The translations under genes and the position numbers were made by a program. Under the pieces are notes generated by a model, which had not been told where the DNA came from, did no database searches, and was given only the letters and a program-made list of their open reading frames with translations. This document shows, in pieces, positions 1 through 13,473 of a stretch of 64,000 nt of DNA. Every line of letters begins with the position of its first letter. Position 1 is the stretch's first letter. Source of the DNA: Ascarosepion bandense (lineage: Eukaryota; Mollusca; Cephalopoda; Sepiida; Sepiidae); NCBI GenBank assembly GCA_037127315.1, contig JBBBDQ010001939.1, forward strand, positions 520,501 through 584,500, read 5' to 3'.

Positions 1-179
1 TGAAGGGAAAAAAATTATTCTTAGCAAAACATTTTTGAATACAAAACTAGAAGACATATTCAGTTTTCTAAAATAAAAAAGAATACAAACAAAAAGTTTT
101 CATTAAAATATGACTAAATCAACCTTCTCACTATAACTGAACATTAAAAAAATACGTTAAAATCTCACCTTTTTGGCAT

Positions 180-1330
180 TAAATAACCCACAGAGGTTGA
201 TATGCCGTGAAACAAAACTCAAACTCAAATTGTTGAAGATATGCCTTTACACTTGTTGCAGTGCATATGCTCTCATTCACAAATATGCCATCAATGTACA
301 ATGACATGGCCCTCTGAATGGTTTTGTCTTGTGCGACCATGGCATTCACAATTGATCACATTATTAGTGGTGCCACATTGAGGCCAAAACTCAAGCGAGT
401 GAGACAATATCTTTGTCTGTTTATCTTCACTGTTTGAAAGGGCCATAAAGATTTGTCAACATGGATCTGTAAATAGGTACGGCATAAATCCAGCATGATG
501 ACATCCGATCCTTCCTGTCGCCACTCTCTTAGTTTTTGTGCACAAACATCTGCATCAGCTGTGTGTGTGTGTGTGTGTGTGCGAGAGAGAGAGAGAGAGA
601 ATGAACGTTGGTTGAGCTCCCAATAATCCATAACTAGGCGGACCTTTTGTTTTCTTGCAGCACAGTCATTAGAGGGATCAGGCCCTGTGTGTGGAGGAGG
701 GGGTCAAGGTCTTCCTTTAAATATGGAAGCAGTAAGCTGTTGTTCATTCAGGTTCGCAGCTCATGAATATACTCCTGGTGGATGGTGTCTGGTCACCAGA
801 CCACTTCCAAGATGCAATCCATATCTTCTTGTTCTGGTCATACTCTGCATGGAAGTCGGGCTCATTGATGGTGATGCCACCAGCTCTCAAGCCAACAGCT
901 GGTCAATAGACAATTTGTCCATCTGGGGCAAAGCGCAAAAGAGATGTTTAGGTTTAACCTGGTCATGTAACACTCGTATGAATGCACATGCCAGACCATG
1001 GTTGCTCATTCCAGACCATGGTTGCTCATTCCACCAAACAGAATGATAATATTTTGTAACTCTCCCAGATAGACATCTACCAATTCTCTGGGACAGTTGT
1101 TGCTCAGCAAATTGCTCATAAGCCATAACAAAACCTGTGCACAGTGCCAGATTTTGTTTAGCTGAAATCTTTTTTTCTTTCTCTTAGTTGCTGGTAGACC
1201 ACAAATGCACTACCCGTTAGCCTTAAAGGGACTATGTGTTGTAGATGTTTCACCTGGTCCTTCTCAATTCATTTGACCACTAATGGTCTAGACACAGAGC
1301 CAATTTACTCAGGAATGAGTTTGAGGTCAA
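180..1330 (-). mobile_element. Gypsy-like LTR retroelement relic, reverse transcriptase part
   Basis: Read on the - strand, a degraded pol frame contains an RT finger/palm segment (VMDYWELNQR, then ADVCAQKLREW, LCRTYLQIHVDKSLWPFQTV, RYCLTRLSFGLNVAPLIM; 680-356). After a stop it continues to the catalytic box, here YIDGIFVNE (about 270). The second catalytic Asp is replaced by Gly. A (CA)n/(TC)n microsatellite at 560-600 interrupts it. The part from 700 to 1330 is more decayed and its domain is uncertain. No LTRs were recognised. The relic is certainly inactive. Confidence 0.72.
560..600. repeat. (GT)n(GA)n microsatellite
   Basis: A GT run followed by a GA run lies inside the retroelement relic, where it replaces conserved RT residues. 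Confidence 0.9.
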
Positions 1331-4028
1331 ACTTTCCTTCTGCCACTTTTGCCAAAATAGCTTGTTGGTGTTTGTGTAAAAAGTAACCCAAACACTCACT
1401 TTACCAACTTAAAAGTCTCTCTCTCTCTGTGTACACAATACCATGTTCACACACAATCTCCCGTTTTCTCTCTCACGTGGTGTTTTTTGTACTGAGCTGA
1501 TCTTGTGAAAGACTTGTATACACCTAACCACTCTTGTCAATTCTCCTAGCTCCAAGATGTGTCCTTAAATTAAGGTGTTAGAGTGGCCATATTTCTTTTT
1601 CCTTTCTTTCCTTTTGTTTTTGCACACCAGGCTTATGTGTGCTCGATTTGCCACATGGAGTAAGTCATCTATTCTACAATTATTATAATTTTTTAGCCCA
1701 TCTGCAAGATCAAAGATAGGGTTAAAGTTGACATTTGCACTACAACTTTAAAATTTAACAAATGCTTAGCATTATCATTTTATATATACAGAGTGCAATG
1801 GGTAAATCGTTATCATTTTATATTTTTAATTGCATGTTGTTTGTTTTGGAATTTGCTAACTGCACAGCATGTGTCTGCAAAACTGCTTAAAAAAATTGAA
1901 AAAAAATTTAAAAATGTTGTTGAATAGATTGGTTTGGAGTCTTTCAGTGTGATATTGTAAATAGTGAATTAGAGCGCATTGCTGATTTTAAAATTTTAAT
2001 ATTGATTTTAACATAACATTACGTATTTATTTACTTTTATTCTATGAATTTTTTTCACTATCTTATAATTAATTGCTTTAGAAAATTTATTTCTAATTGA
2101 CCCTTTTGTGTAATAAAGAAATTAGTGTGTTCAGATTGCATACAACTTCTATATGCTTGCACCTATTTTCATAGGTTTGCAGCAATATACAAGGGTTTCA
2201 AATTTTAGCTTGTGAAATGAGAAAATGTAACCAAATGATTTCTTTCTGTACACAAGAATATTTTGCTTTGAACTCACTTAGCATACTGTAGTCAGATTAT
2301 TTTTCATATATATTGTTTGTGGATGTTATTTTGATTTGCTTCTAATATCTTCCATTGTATGTTTTCACGCAAATTTAAAATTTCGTTTACTTTTTTCTCA
2401 GTTGAAAAGATGTTAATAAAGATCTTATTCACTGACTTCTACTGTTATCTTAATTTTAATGCTTTTAAATTTAGTTCCATGTTATTGTTAATGCAACTTT
2501 CTTTAAGGCATCATTATAGACGCTCGAAATTTCTGATAAAAGTTGTTGACTGTTACTTCAAGCAAACAATTTACTGCCTGAAAATGTGTTGGAACTTTGT
2601 GACTATCTTTATAATTTCCTCGAGTTTTGTTCTAGACTAACCTAAGTTTTATCATATATCTTTCAGGGGTTTTCTTTCAACTTGTATATTGATGAATTAG
2701 TATCAGAATATAAAAGAAAGTTGAAGATGATGAGAAATTAAGAACTTCTCATTCTTGCATGCTTAAAATTTTACAAATAGAAAACTTATTTTCAACCTCA
2801 GTTTCAAGTGCAGCTGATGCCAATTATAGTTTTAACAATGGTGCTTCTTACTTCAAGAAGTCAATGTAACTGCAATATTGTCAGTTTAAAAAGCATACTG
2901 GTAAATTAAGGTTTTATTTTGTGTGATAATTTTAGAATTTAATAGTTACAAGAAATAAATGAAATCGTACTTGCATCTAATGTCTTTTTAGTGACAAGTG
3001 TCCTCAGACTGTTTAATTTAGGTTTTTTCTTGGTTGTCTTTTTTCTGTTGAACCTGTGAGCAGCCATCAAAGCAATTTTTCAATATACAATTTTTTAAAA
3101 TTTTATTTTATTTATTTATTTTTTTGTTCATGCTTATCGTTCTTTTGTTTTTGCTTCCATTTTCTTGTTTGTAAAGTGTTTTTGTTAAGCAACAAGATAA
3201 TTGGTATTTTATCATGAATTCTATTAAATTTTTTCTTATTCAACTTGAAATAAAGTTTTCAATTGTTTTTACCATCTTTCCACTGAACAGCCTCTTGATT
3301 TCAGTTTTGTTGAAAAGTTACTTGCTGGGTGAAAAAGGACAAGCAGTTTGTTGATAGTCATACAGTATTCTCATCATTTGTAAAGTAAGCATATGTTACT
3401 TGATTGCATACCACTTGACCAGTTTTATTAGTATTTCTCCTTTTATAAAGCTAAATATATATTGAGGTGCTGAAAAGTTCAGTTGCTAAAATTTGAATAA
3501 AGGATCAAATATTGAAATTTGTTTCAGAATCCTTTCTTGGTTGACAACATCTTTTCAGTACACCCTTGTATACATTTCACATTCTTGGTGATATAATTTT
3601 GAAATTTACATTTGAGGTATTAATATGGCATGTAATGAAAAGATTATAATTTGAACTTTATTTCTTGTTTTGTTTTTTCTGTATTGTGTATAGGTATGTA
3701 TATGTTGAGTTTTCTTTACTCTTTTTCTGAGATACATTACATTGTCTAGAGACATTGTATAGATATAAAATAGATCATCTATCTGATTTAAAAACTTTTA
3801 TGCTAGGGATTATATAGAGATGGTAGTTATGGACATGAAATCAGCATGTATTGAAAGTTAATCACTTCAAAGAATTAAAAAAAATGGCTTATTGGTTTAT
3901 TGTGCAAGGAACTATTCTCTTTCTAGTATTCATTCCTTCATACGCCATATCCTAAACAAATAAATTGGCAATTTTAATACTTTTTGCATAAATATAAACT
4001 AAATAGTTATAGTTAATTATAAAAAAAA
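1331..4028. other. AT-rich interval, no gene seen
   Basis: The only longer frame (2359-2640, +) is low-complexity, Phe/Leu/Lys-rich and looks like random AT-rich sequence. A short stretch at 1635-1663 has splice-like borders but is too short to accept. It may be intron of the Ki-67-like gene if its FHA exons lie upstream. Confidence 0.5.
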
Positions 4029-4038
4029 ATTGTGAACA

Positions 4039-4329
4039 TTTGGCTTGTGGTGCAGTGGATATTGATTTGGAATGAGAAATTAGAGAGGCCAGTTTAAATT
4101 CCTGTTGAATTTGTTGCATTCACTTATGCGCAAATACCCTTAGGAAAGGTATTAATCTATCTCTCTTCCCTATGAATTAAATAGCAGGACAGATTGGGTT
4201 CTATAGCCTTGGTTAGAAAACAGTCTACCACAGAAAGTAATGGCAACCTGCTGTATGAAATCTTCTCTTTTGAGGCACGATCGCCTAAATGGGTATCATG
4301 TATGACACTTAACTGATATATAAATGTAC
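4039..4329 (+). mobile_element. tRNA-derived SINE, older copy
   Basis: About 290 bp flanked by a perfect 10 bp target site duplication attgtgaaca (4029-4038 and 4330-4339). The head has an A-box-like ggtgcagtggata. The body shares the blocks gcaaatacccttaggaaagg and caggacagattgggttctat with the copy at 59204-59544. More diverged than that copy. Confidence 0.85.
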
Positions 4330-4371
4330 ATTGTGAACAATAATGTTCACTCTGTACAATAACTAAAAGCC

Positions 4372-5060
4372 ACTAGAGGTAGAGAGTCACAGAGTAAGAA
4401 ACATATTTCATGAAATTTTGTGTGGAAGGTAATGGTAGCCCTAAATCTGAACAGGTTAATATCGTGGTGATCAGTGGAAGCATTCTCTTGGGACTCTTTT
4501 CCACAAAGCAGCTGTTTGTGAAAATGGAAATAGGCTGCTTGATGGGAATTTCACCAAAGGAATGCAAAGGGAATGAGGTTGGTTTACTGAAATGTGCATA
4601 GTATGATGGACGTGAACATTAGAAATGGTGGAACTTAGGAATGTAGTTTGTGTAAGCACTTTACACAAAAATAGCTATAGAGCAGTATTAGGCTTGCAGC
4701 AATTTATCTGTGGGAGAGGGCTTGCAGGGTGGTAAAGAATTTCTCACCTTTAAGAGCACAGAGATGCTTCTGGGCACTATCTGAACTAGGCAGCTTATGT
4801 GACAGTACTCCATTTTCAGCCTTTTTTTTTTTTCTGGATTTTGTAAAGGTAGAGGATGGCAGGAGGTGACAGGTACTTACTGGGGTGGTACAAGGAACCA
4901 AACTTTTTTTTTTCCAGTATCTTTGGTAATGGTTTGTATGTTACCCTAGAGGTCTATGTTGAGTTTAATAAGCATTCAAGGCACAGAGCCTCCCTTAAAA
5001 AACCTCAGCTCATTGCAGTAGGTGAGAATACAGGGTCTGTTCAGTGATAATGGAATGCCT
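4372..5060 (+). repeat. Unclassified dispersed repeat, copy A
   Basis: Shares diverged but collinear blocks with the - strand of 57290-57665 (agtaagaaaca, ccacaaag..g.ttgtga, aagggaatga, ttaggaatgtagtttgt, then a short A- or T-rich run). No coding domain recognised; the family is unknown to me. Confidence 0.6.
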
Positions 5061-8000
5061 CTAGTTTGGTTTTACTACATTATTAGCCTTTCTTTGCCAT
5101 GAATGCTGGGACTTGAAGGAGTTAAAAATAGTCTTAAGCCTGTCTATCTGACATGTATAAGATGTCATTTCATTGTTAAATTGCTGTATCCTTTAACAAT
5201 CTTTCCTTCAGAAAAATGTATTTTTAATATCTTGTTAAAAAAAAAATTGTTTGGGAGAAATGAAGCATTTAGTAAATAACTAATCTACTTCAAGATTACC
5301 ATTTTAATTAATTTGCTTTTAGTGTAGCATCTTTTGAGTAATTTTTTTTTTTTCTCATATGCTTTTTGTAAGAAGAATTTGAATTTAAAATATTTGAAAG
5401 TCCTTGATCTAATGATTGAAAGACTCTTGTTTGCATTTACTTTGTGATCAGTATTTGTGATATGCACCTAAACTTTAGTACTGGTGCTACAGAAATGGAG
5501 TTACAATTAGTTTATGAGATTAAATTAATTTTGTGCATGTGCCTAGAATGTAAATGATAATTTTTCAGTGGTTATTCAGTCAGGTTTTATTATGCAAGTC
5601 GGTTGATGTTAATTAAGGATATGTTTATATGAATGATATATCATATAAACTTATATATATAAACCTGTTTTAGAAGTATCAGATTTCATCATTCTGACTT
5701 GGAAGCTCATCTTGGCCATTGTACTGCAGCCTTTGACAGGTTTTGATTGTACTTTGTAAATATTTTGAATGTAACTCTTTATTCAGCCTACAGGTAGAGG
5801 TTGTTCTCATGTTTTTCATCTTCATCTGGTAGCAGTATTCTTGTGATGTTTGTATGTTTCTTCCACTGAGCCAAACTTTTTTGCACCACCTTACTTAAGA
5901 AATCTTCACCAACACTTGAATCTACTAGGATGGAGGTGGGAAACCATTTCATGTTAAGTCTGCATTTAAGAAATTTCAGTTAGATATACTTCAAAATGCA
6001 CATTACTTTTCAAAAAATTTTAACTACTATTTATTTTAAAAATGGAAAAATAAAATTTAAATTAACTAACCTTTTAATGACTTTGTTGTGATTGATTTTT
6101 GTTGGAAAGCATTTTAATATTTTATTGCAACATAGATGTCTGCATTTTCATCCAGTTCTCTAAATGGGTATCTGTTGTTTGTCACCTTAATAGTCTGTAT
6201 TTTGGTTAAGTAATAAAATATGGTTTTGTAGCAATAAGTTAGTGAAAAGTAAAAAAGCATTTGTTGTGTACCAAAAGAGTAATTATTCTATTGGATTTTC
6301 CCTACTTCATTTGAATCTTTCATAGCATTAAATAAGCATTTGAAAATGTCATCTGAAGTCAATTCCATCTTTAGAAGAAATGGAGATAGACACTAGGTAT
6401 TATTGAAATGCTAATTTGAGTGTGATGCTATCATTTTCAAAGTCAGTAAACCCTTCTTTGTATTCCCTAATTTTATAAGTCTATAAAAGCTGCATATTTT
6501 TCAAATGATAGCCCTTGCTAACTTTTTACCACATATAGACTTTGTTTTAGCTTGCAAAAAAACATTAAAATCATTTTGCTTTAACATAATTTCACAAAGT
6601 TTCTTTTAATACTTCACATTGCTGCTTTTATTCTTAAGTTTTAATTATGTTCTTGCAAATATAACATTTTTGCTTACACTTGTTACTGCAATAGCCAATA
6701 CACATCAAATTGATATGACAACTGCATATAAATTACCAATCACCTTTAGCATTTTGCATAATTGATCATGCTGTATTGTAATAACATGAATATAGCTAAC
6801 AATTATAAAAATAACTTGTTGCAAAGTCACTTAAAATAAATTTAGCCCAGAGATTTTGCTGATGTAAGATACAATAAAAGAAATATCATCTTGATCTGAT
6901 AATACATTTTTAAGCTATGCAATAAATCTTTCATACTTTCCTGTTTAGTGAGTATATGCACATCATTTGTGCATATGTTCACTAAACTAATCACTTCAAT
7001 TGGTCCCACTTCATAACATTTATCTTGAAATTTGTTGAAGATATGTATTCCTCATATCCTATCTGTAAGGGTGATGAAAATTAAAATTTAGATGAATATT
7101 GTCTCACATTATATCAATGTCTTGGACCCATACTCTGCATCAGTATGAGTACATCCAGCAACACTAGTTGCAGTTCTTTTCTGTTGTTAACTGTATAGAA
7201 GGTATTGAGTTCATATGTTTGTATGTCTAACAAATATTGTTTTACAAATCTGATTGAAAAGGAATATAATAATAATAATTACTCATCTAAATTCTGACAT
7301 AAAATGTCAGATTTTGTTGGGCAAGCAAAGTATAACATAAATTCTTAGTGATAAAAAAAATTCCAAGGAATATAGCCATAGAAACATATTTGATTGCCAC
7401 AGTATGTAGTATACTTCTACCCTGGCCACCAGGACCATTTAGTGTTGTAGCACTACATTTATCACTAAAATAGCCATAGACAAATCAATTTTCATGGACT
7501 TTGCCCAGTTTGCATGTTTGTTTTTGTGGTGTTTAGTTAAGGTTGTAGCTTGATTGCTTGTGTGCCTTTTGCTAGGGTTCTATATATTGTTAACCATTTC
7601 TCTGTTTACATTTGTAATACCAGCTCTTCAAGTATATTTTTTTTAATCCACTTATTTTTGCTTACTTACTTTTTAAATTTTTTCTCAAATCTCTATTTTG
7701 CAAAAATTAGTTAGGTTTCCATTACTTGATAACTTTGATAACTTGTTTCTATTTGAGATTATAAGATCTATGACAGTCTGCATATGAAGTTAAAAAAAAT
7801 ACTTGTAATAGCATTATGTATATGAGAGAGAGATGAAAAACTCTTGAGTCACCCATTCAATTAAGTTATTTTAAATATTTCCTTTAAAAAATCAAATACG
7901 TTGAAATTCACATAGTATATTTATCATATAACTAGAAGTCTATCTCAAAAATGTTAGCAATATCAGTTGGTTAATAACATCTGACAGTGTTTTACACTTG

Positions 8001-8152
8001 TATGTGTTTTTGAGTCATATATCTGAACTAGATTGTTTAAAATATTAGTTATAAAATTGCAAATGTCATCTATTTCATGTATAATCTACCCGACTGTTTT
8101 TTATTTTATATAAAGTTATTATAATAAAAGAGGTATATATCTCTCTCTCTCT
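5061..8152. other. AT-rich interval, no gene seen
   Basis: About 3 kb without a convincing frame, RNA gene or recognisable transposon on either strand. Contains short AT and TAT runs (near 5640) only. Confidence 0.5.
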
Positions 8153-8335
8153 CTTTAAAAATTAAACTGAAAGTAAAAAAAAAAAACTACATAATGGTTT
8201 GCATATAGCTAGGTTAGGCAGTTCTCCTCCCACCTTGCATGATTCTTGTTTAAGTTGGTGAATGCTGCCAAAATTCTTGCTTTCAGTTCATTCTTGGTGT
8301 AACAAGAATTTTTGTTGGGCTCTTGCTCAACTGTG

Positions 8336-8369
<34 letters not shown>

Positions 8370-9124
8370 AAGGGACTTGCAGTCTGGAAAGTTGGGTTTC
8401 ATATGTAAGCAGTGATATGGTTGCAGAAATTGTCTGACAGCTATGACTTGCTTGTGTGACATGGTGCATAGTCCTGTTACCAGAAATAGTCTTCCAGCAG
8501 CCACTCTTTTGACCCAGAGCAGCACTATCTTCTCAATGCACTTGATGTAGGCTTATGTGTTGAGTTTGAGAGCTCTTTGGAAGATGAACTGGGGCATAAT
8601 GTCACCATCACTAGTGATCACACCAAATACCATGATGTTGACTGGATATATTCTGCAACTCTTTCCAAATTCTTAAAGTGAATTGCCTCATTGTGCTTCC
8701 CCCCCTTCTCACAGTTGGTGTTACAACTGGCCCTACTATATTGTGCAGTCAACAAAAAAAAAAACAATGTGCAAGCAAAATGAAAAATGGTGACAATTTA
8801 CTCATCATACCCTGTAGATATCTCATGCATTTGGCATCATTGTACATTTCTCTTGAACCCATCTCTTTGAAAACTTTTTTTTTTTTTATCCTGAGAGGAT
8901 ATGATATATTATTATATCAACACCTTTTATATGTTTTTGACAATAACAGGAAATATTTAACATTTAGAATGCTTATTAGTTGAAAAAATGTACTCAATCA
9001 AAACTATTTCCCCCTGGGACAGAGTGAAAATGTCTTTCTGAACACCACAAAAAAATAACTTTAAAAATTAAACTGAAAGTAAAAAAAAAATTACATAATG
9101 GTTTGCATATAGCTAGGTTAGGCA
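8153..9124 (-). mobile_element. Decayed mariner-superfamily transposon between 66-68 bp direct repeats
   Basis: A 68 bp block (8153-8220) recurs almost unchanged at 9059-9124. Between them a - strand frame (about 8630-8330) reads VFGVITSDGDIMPQFIF, then VAAGRLFL and PNFPDCKSLD. This is the pattern of Tc1/mariner-superfamily transposases (VFGVVSSDGDVMP...PNSPDCNPLDY). The catalytic segment between them is damaged, with the second Asp lost, and a (CA)n run interrupts the third. 66-68 bp is far too long for a mariner TA duplication, so the flanking repeats need another explanation. Confidence 0.7.
8338..8366. repeat. (CA)n microsatellite
   Basis: An uninterrupted CA run lies inside the decayed transposase frame just after the PDC..LD box. 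Confidence 0.93.
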
Positions 9125-10139
9125 CTTTATTTGGAGCTTTTAAATGGTTTCATTAATTGTAATTGTTTTTTTAAATCTAAAGAAAGGCTGTTGTTTTGTT
9201 GTTTTTTTTTTTATGTTTAGTTATTGAAATTAAAAAATGATTGAGTCATGATACCCAAAACACACTGTTAAAAAAAAATAATCCATTCTAATTTATTATC
9301 ATGTTCACTCATAAAATCAGAAGAAAGACATTCCTTTCAATAATCCATCATCATAAGTGTACCTTATTAAAATAGAATACCTAATATGAAAATGCATTTA
9401 GAAAAAGGAGTATTTTATTGAATTTCTCCAAACAAAAACATCTTGCCCATTGACATGCAATGATGTTTGTTAAATGTTTACAAAAACCAAGCAGTGGAAA
9501 GTGTTTAGGGAACTAAAACCTTGATTTCTCTAAAATATTAGTTTAACATTCATAAAACTGAATGCACTGTAAGCCACTTTTTTTCACCTTCTTATTTACT
9601 GAATTAAAATAATTTTTCAATTCTTGATTACTGCTCTGTCAGCGGGCTTCAGAATATGCCAACTGTAACTCTGCTGGGAGTAAAAGTCCTCCAAGGTGAC
9701 CACTTGTTTATCATGGGTGACGACCTGTGATGCGAGGACTGACAAAAGAAACAATGCACTCACATATCCTACATCAAACATTAAACTTAGTAAGCAGTGG
9801 CTGTAGGGTTATTCAGACTGGGAACAAAGGAATCTGACACAACTTAAAAGGAAAGCCCATACTTTGGTGGATAATCCTGGATATAACAGGTAATTGGACT
9901 CCTTACGTTTGAGTATACCAGTCATGTAACCCTGGAGGAATGAGGCTAATGAGATTTCCCCTTCATCATCTCTCCCATATATGGCTCTGAAGTGGGTGGG
10001 GAAGCATGGCTGATGAATAATAATAAATAAAATATGAGCACCAAAAAAAAACCTTGAAAAGACTACACACTGATATAGATAGAAAGTGATACAGAAAATC
10101 AATCAAAAGAAAATGTTTTGAAATTTATAGTAATAGAGC
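9125..10139. other. Interval with no gene; possible transposon remnant
   Basis: 9640-10020 is less AT-rich than its surroundings and may be a decayed transposon, possibly the 5' end of the LINE that follows. I could not place it in a family. Confidence 0.4.
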
Positions 10140-13100
10140 CAATAGAAGACTAACTAATAACTATGTTGTCACCTTTTAGTACAACAAAACTTTAACATCT
10201 CGGATAACTCCAAAAACAATTAAAGAAAAAACTAGAAATTTTATGTTACTGATTGATGACACTGAAACTCTAACGATGACCAAATTTCATGATATAAAAG
10301 TAAGTCTACCCACACCAATTTTTAAATTCCTTTAAAAGCATGATGAGGAGCACTGAACTCTCTCTGTCTATATTGGAGAAAATTAAGAACAATAATTCTA
10401 TCAAAAAACAAAGCATTGCGGACATAAAAAAAACATTTGTTAAAAAAATTATAGATACCAACACTTATATGAAAGTATGGAATATATGAAAGTGGATAGC
10501 CAAAAACGCATTGAAATAAAATAATTACCACACAAGTAGACAAACAAAAGACAAGCATCATACACTGGAACAGTAGAAGTGTTAAACCAAACTATAAGAA
10601 AGTCAAAACAACTGCTTACAAGAGACCTTTCTCAAAGAAACTGACAATATCTTTAAAAGATATGAAATTTATCACAAAATAATTATATCAACAATAGAGA
10701 TTAGACCAAGTAAGGGTACTTCAATATTTATTTAAAAAATCAATACGCCATGAAAAACTACAATTAAACACTAATATACAGGCCATGGCAGTAAAAGCTT
10801 CAATTCATCAAGCAATAACCAAATGTTCAACTTATATTTCTCCAAAACACTGACTGAATAAGACTGAAAAGGGCTAATTGGCCAACTTCCCTTTTCACTG
10901 ATGGGAGATTTTAATGTATACAGCAAAATGTGGGACTGTGGGAACCCCAATCAAGTTTGTATAATTATAGAATCACTGCTAAAATCATCTGATCTATGTA
11001 TGCTTAATAACTGAATGCACACATTCCTACACCAATCCACTGGATCAACATCAACTATTGACCTAACTATATACTCCTCATCAATTTCTATGGATTTTCA
11101 ATAGCCAATGTGGTAGTGACCAGTCATCTATTTTCCTAAATATAAGCAAGCCTATGCTATAAGAAAGGAATCCAAAATGGCAACTATACAAAGTTAACTG
11201 GTTAAAATTTAGTGAGCTAGGACCAGAAGTCTTCTTTACAAATATATTAACACAATAACAAGACAAACAATACCCAAATCTTCAAACCACATACCAAATC
11301 AAAACTCTGGTTTACAGTAGAATACGGAGATGTTAAAACCAGGAAAATCTTACACTACCCAACCGCAATCAACCTACAAAACTACAAACAAGCTCAAGCA
11401 AAGGCATGTAGTATGGCTAGAATTCTTTATTTGTGGTGGCTTTATTGAAGGTTATCGTGTCATAGCTATTCTTTGATCATCGAAAAGCCTATGGCACCAC
11501 AAGGAAGTATGGTATCTTAAAAGACATGTACAAGATTGAAATAAAAGGAAGAATGGATGTATTTATTCAAAACTTCCAAACAAACTTTATAAAATTGAAA
11601 CACATCAGACACACAAGCAGGAGTACCTCAATGTAGCATTTTATCAGTTGCATCATTCTCAAAATAAATAGTATTATCAAAACCATTAATACAGTAATTG
11701 AAGAAATCTTTATATGTATATGATCCCTCAATATCATACTCATCACCATACATGGCTTCCCTTAAAAGATATGTACAAAAATGTTTAAACAAGATAGAAA
11801 AATGGACAAATAAAAATGGATTCTGTTTCTCCAAAACTAAAACTGTTTTTATGTATTTCTGCCAAAAACTAGCTTATAACCTTAATCAAGAAATAAAAGT
11901 AAATGGACACTTAATTCCTAAAGTCCAACAAATAAAATATCTAGGAATTATACTTGATAGCAAACTTGATTTCAAGGTGCACATTGATTATCTTAAACAA
12001 AAATGTCAAAGGGATTTGATGCTTCTGAAAATAATGGGGTGCCGACCAAAATGTAATGCTCAAAATATACAGATCACAAGTTGAATCAAAATTAGACTCT
12101 GGATGTATCATTTACAGTGCCACATGTGAATCCCATCTTAAAATCCTACAAACCATACAAAATCAAGGACTGAAATTAAATCTCGGGGCCTTCTGGACTT
12201 CATCCATGCAAAGTCTCTATATAGAATTCAATGAACCACCTATATCTCTGAGATGGGAGAAATGATTCTTCCATTATGCACTAAAACTACAATTCAACCC
12301 AAATAACTTAGCATACCAAAAACACATGAACTTCAATATATCCAGTTCTATAGAAATAAACCAACAGCCATCTGTTCACTTAGACTTTGAACTAACAAAT
12401 CGCTAGAACAAATAAACAAAGTTCTTGATAACATGACACCAGTCACAATAAGCAAGATAGTTCTATGGACAATCACCAAACCTTGCATAGACCTAACATT
12501 GTAGGGAGAGGGGAACAATTAACAAAAGTCTATACAGAGGATTAAGAGAATAATCAACACAGATGGATTGAAAATCCTAGATAGAATAGGTGCAGTAATC
12601 ACAAACAAATTCATAAACAAATCAGGCTACCAAATGCATCTATCTACACAATTGAACTACAAGCCATTAAAGACTACCTATCTAGTGTAACAATTAAAGA
12701 AAAGAACACATAATCTCTATATTTAAGAAATCCTAGAAACTTGTCATCAGTTAATAAAGCACAAAACAATAAAATTGGCTTGGATTCCTAGCCATATAGG
12801 CATCAAGGGAAATCCTGAAACCAACACACTGGCAAAAGAGGCAACAAAAATGAAAATAACTAACATCAAACTCTCATTTACATATTATAAAAACAAATTT
12901 AAACATTACATAAAGAAAATGGCAAGTAATTTGGGACATGTTCCTAAATAATAAATTATATGAACATTGTCGAAAATAAGGAGAATATAAAGCCATTAGC
13001 TGACTGAAGACAAGATATAGTGCTCAACAGAATAAGAATTGGACACTCTTGCCTATGGTCAAGGCAGAAACTATACCTCAGTGTACCCACTTCAACCAAT

Positions 13101-13330
13101 TTCTCACTGTCAAGCATATCTTGATACAATGTAAAAAAGCAAAAAACAAATACATAGCAACTATTAACTAGCAGAAAATCTTAACATGTTTCTCAAAAAT
13201 GTACCTACTGCCCAAATAATAGGATATGCTAAATTTAGAAATACTTGATCTTTCTGTAAAAGAATTTGTGATAAACCCACTTCCACTCTATTCAATCCCC
13301 AAATGATTTAATGTTAAACAATTCTGAAAG
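10140..13330 (+). mobile_element. I-type LINE relic (endonuclease, RT, RNase H)
   Basis: In order on the + strand: an endonuclease segment (GDFNVYSKMWDCG, SSDLCMLNN, STIDLTIY; 10900-11070); RT fragments (FDHRKAYGTTRKYGI about 11480; then SSPYMASLKRYVQKCLNKIE and KYLGIILDSKLDF, 11730-11970; and 12056-12265); an RNase H segment (WIPSHIGIKGNPETNTLAKE, 12780-12840); and a C-terminal Cys/His cluster (QCTHF...VKHILIQCKK, about 13080-13140). The order with a C-terminal RNase H fits the I group (I/Nimb) of non-LTR elements. Many stops and frameshifts. The RT catalytic pair is not intact (YVYDP). The clade call is from memory and approximate. Confidence 0.78.
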
Positions 13331-13409
13331 TTTTAAGGTGACTATTAAATACTTGATCAATGATTTTTGGTTTTTCATTTTAGTAAGTTACCATTTTTAT
13401 CTATTGCAG

Positions 13410-13473
13410 GTGAAACCCCCAACAATAAACAAGATATTGACTGACTACAATTTGTCTCCAAAAAGAATGGCCA
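13410..13473 (+). CDS. MKI67: Ki-67-like, first visible coding exon
   Basis: The acceptor ctattgcag precedes and the donor gtaagt follows. The exon is 64 nt, read in phase 0 as VKPPTINKILTDYNLSPKRMA plus one base. That base joins the first two bases of the 15285 exon to give a Thr codon, and the frame stays open. It contains an SPKR motif, a possible CDK site. It is short and I do not recognise its sequence, so support is only splice signals and phase. The upstream exon that should join in phase 0 was not identified. Confidence 0.62.

Noticed and set aside
1635..1663. 29 nt micro-exon with cacaccag acceptor and gtaagt donor
   Set aside because: Too short to show homology and no phase partner was found; chance splice signals are expected in AT-rich DNA.
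2359..2640. 93-codon + strand open frame
   Set aside because: Phe/Leu/Lys-rich composition typical of random AT-rich sequence; no motif and no splice context.
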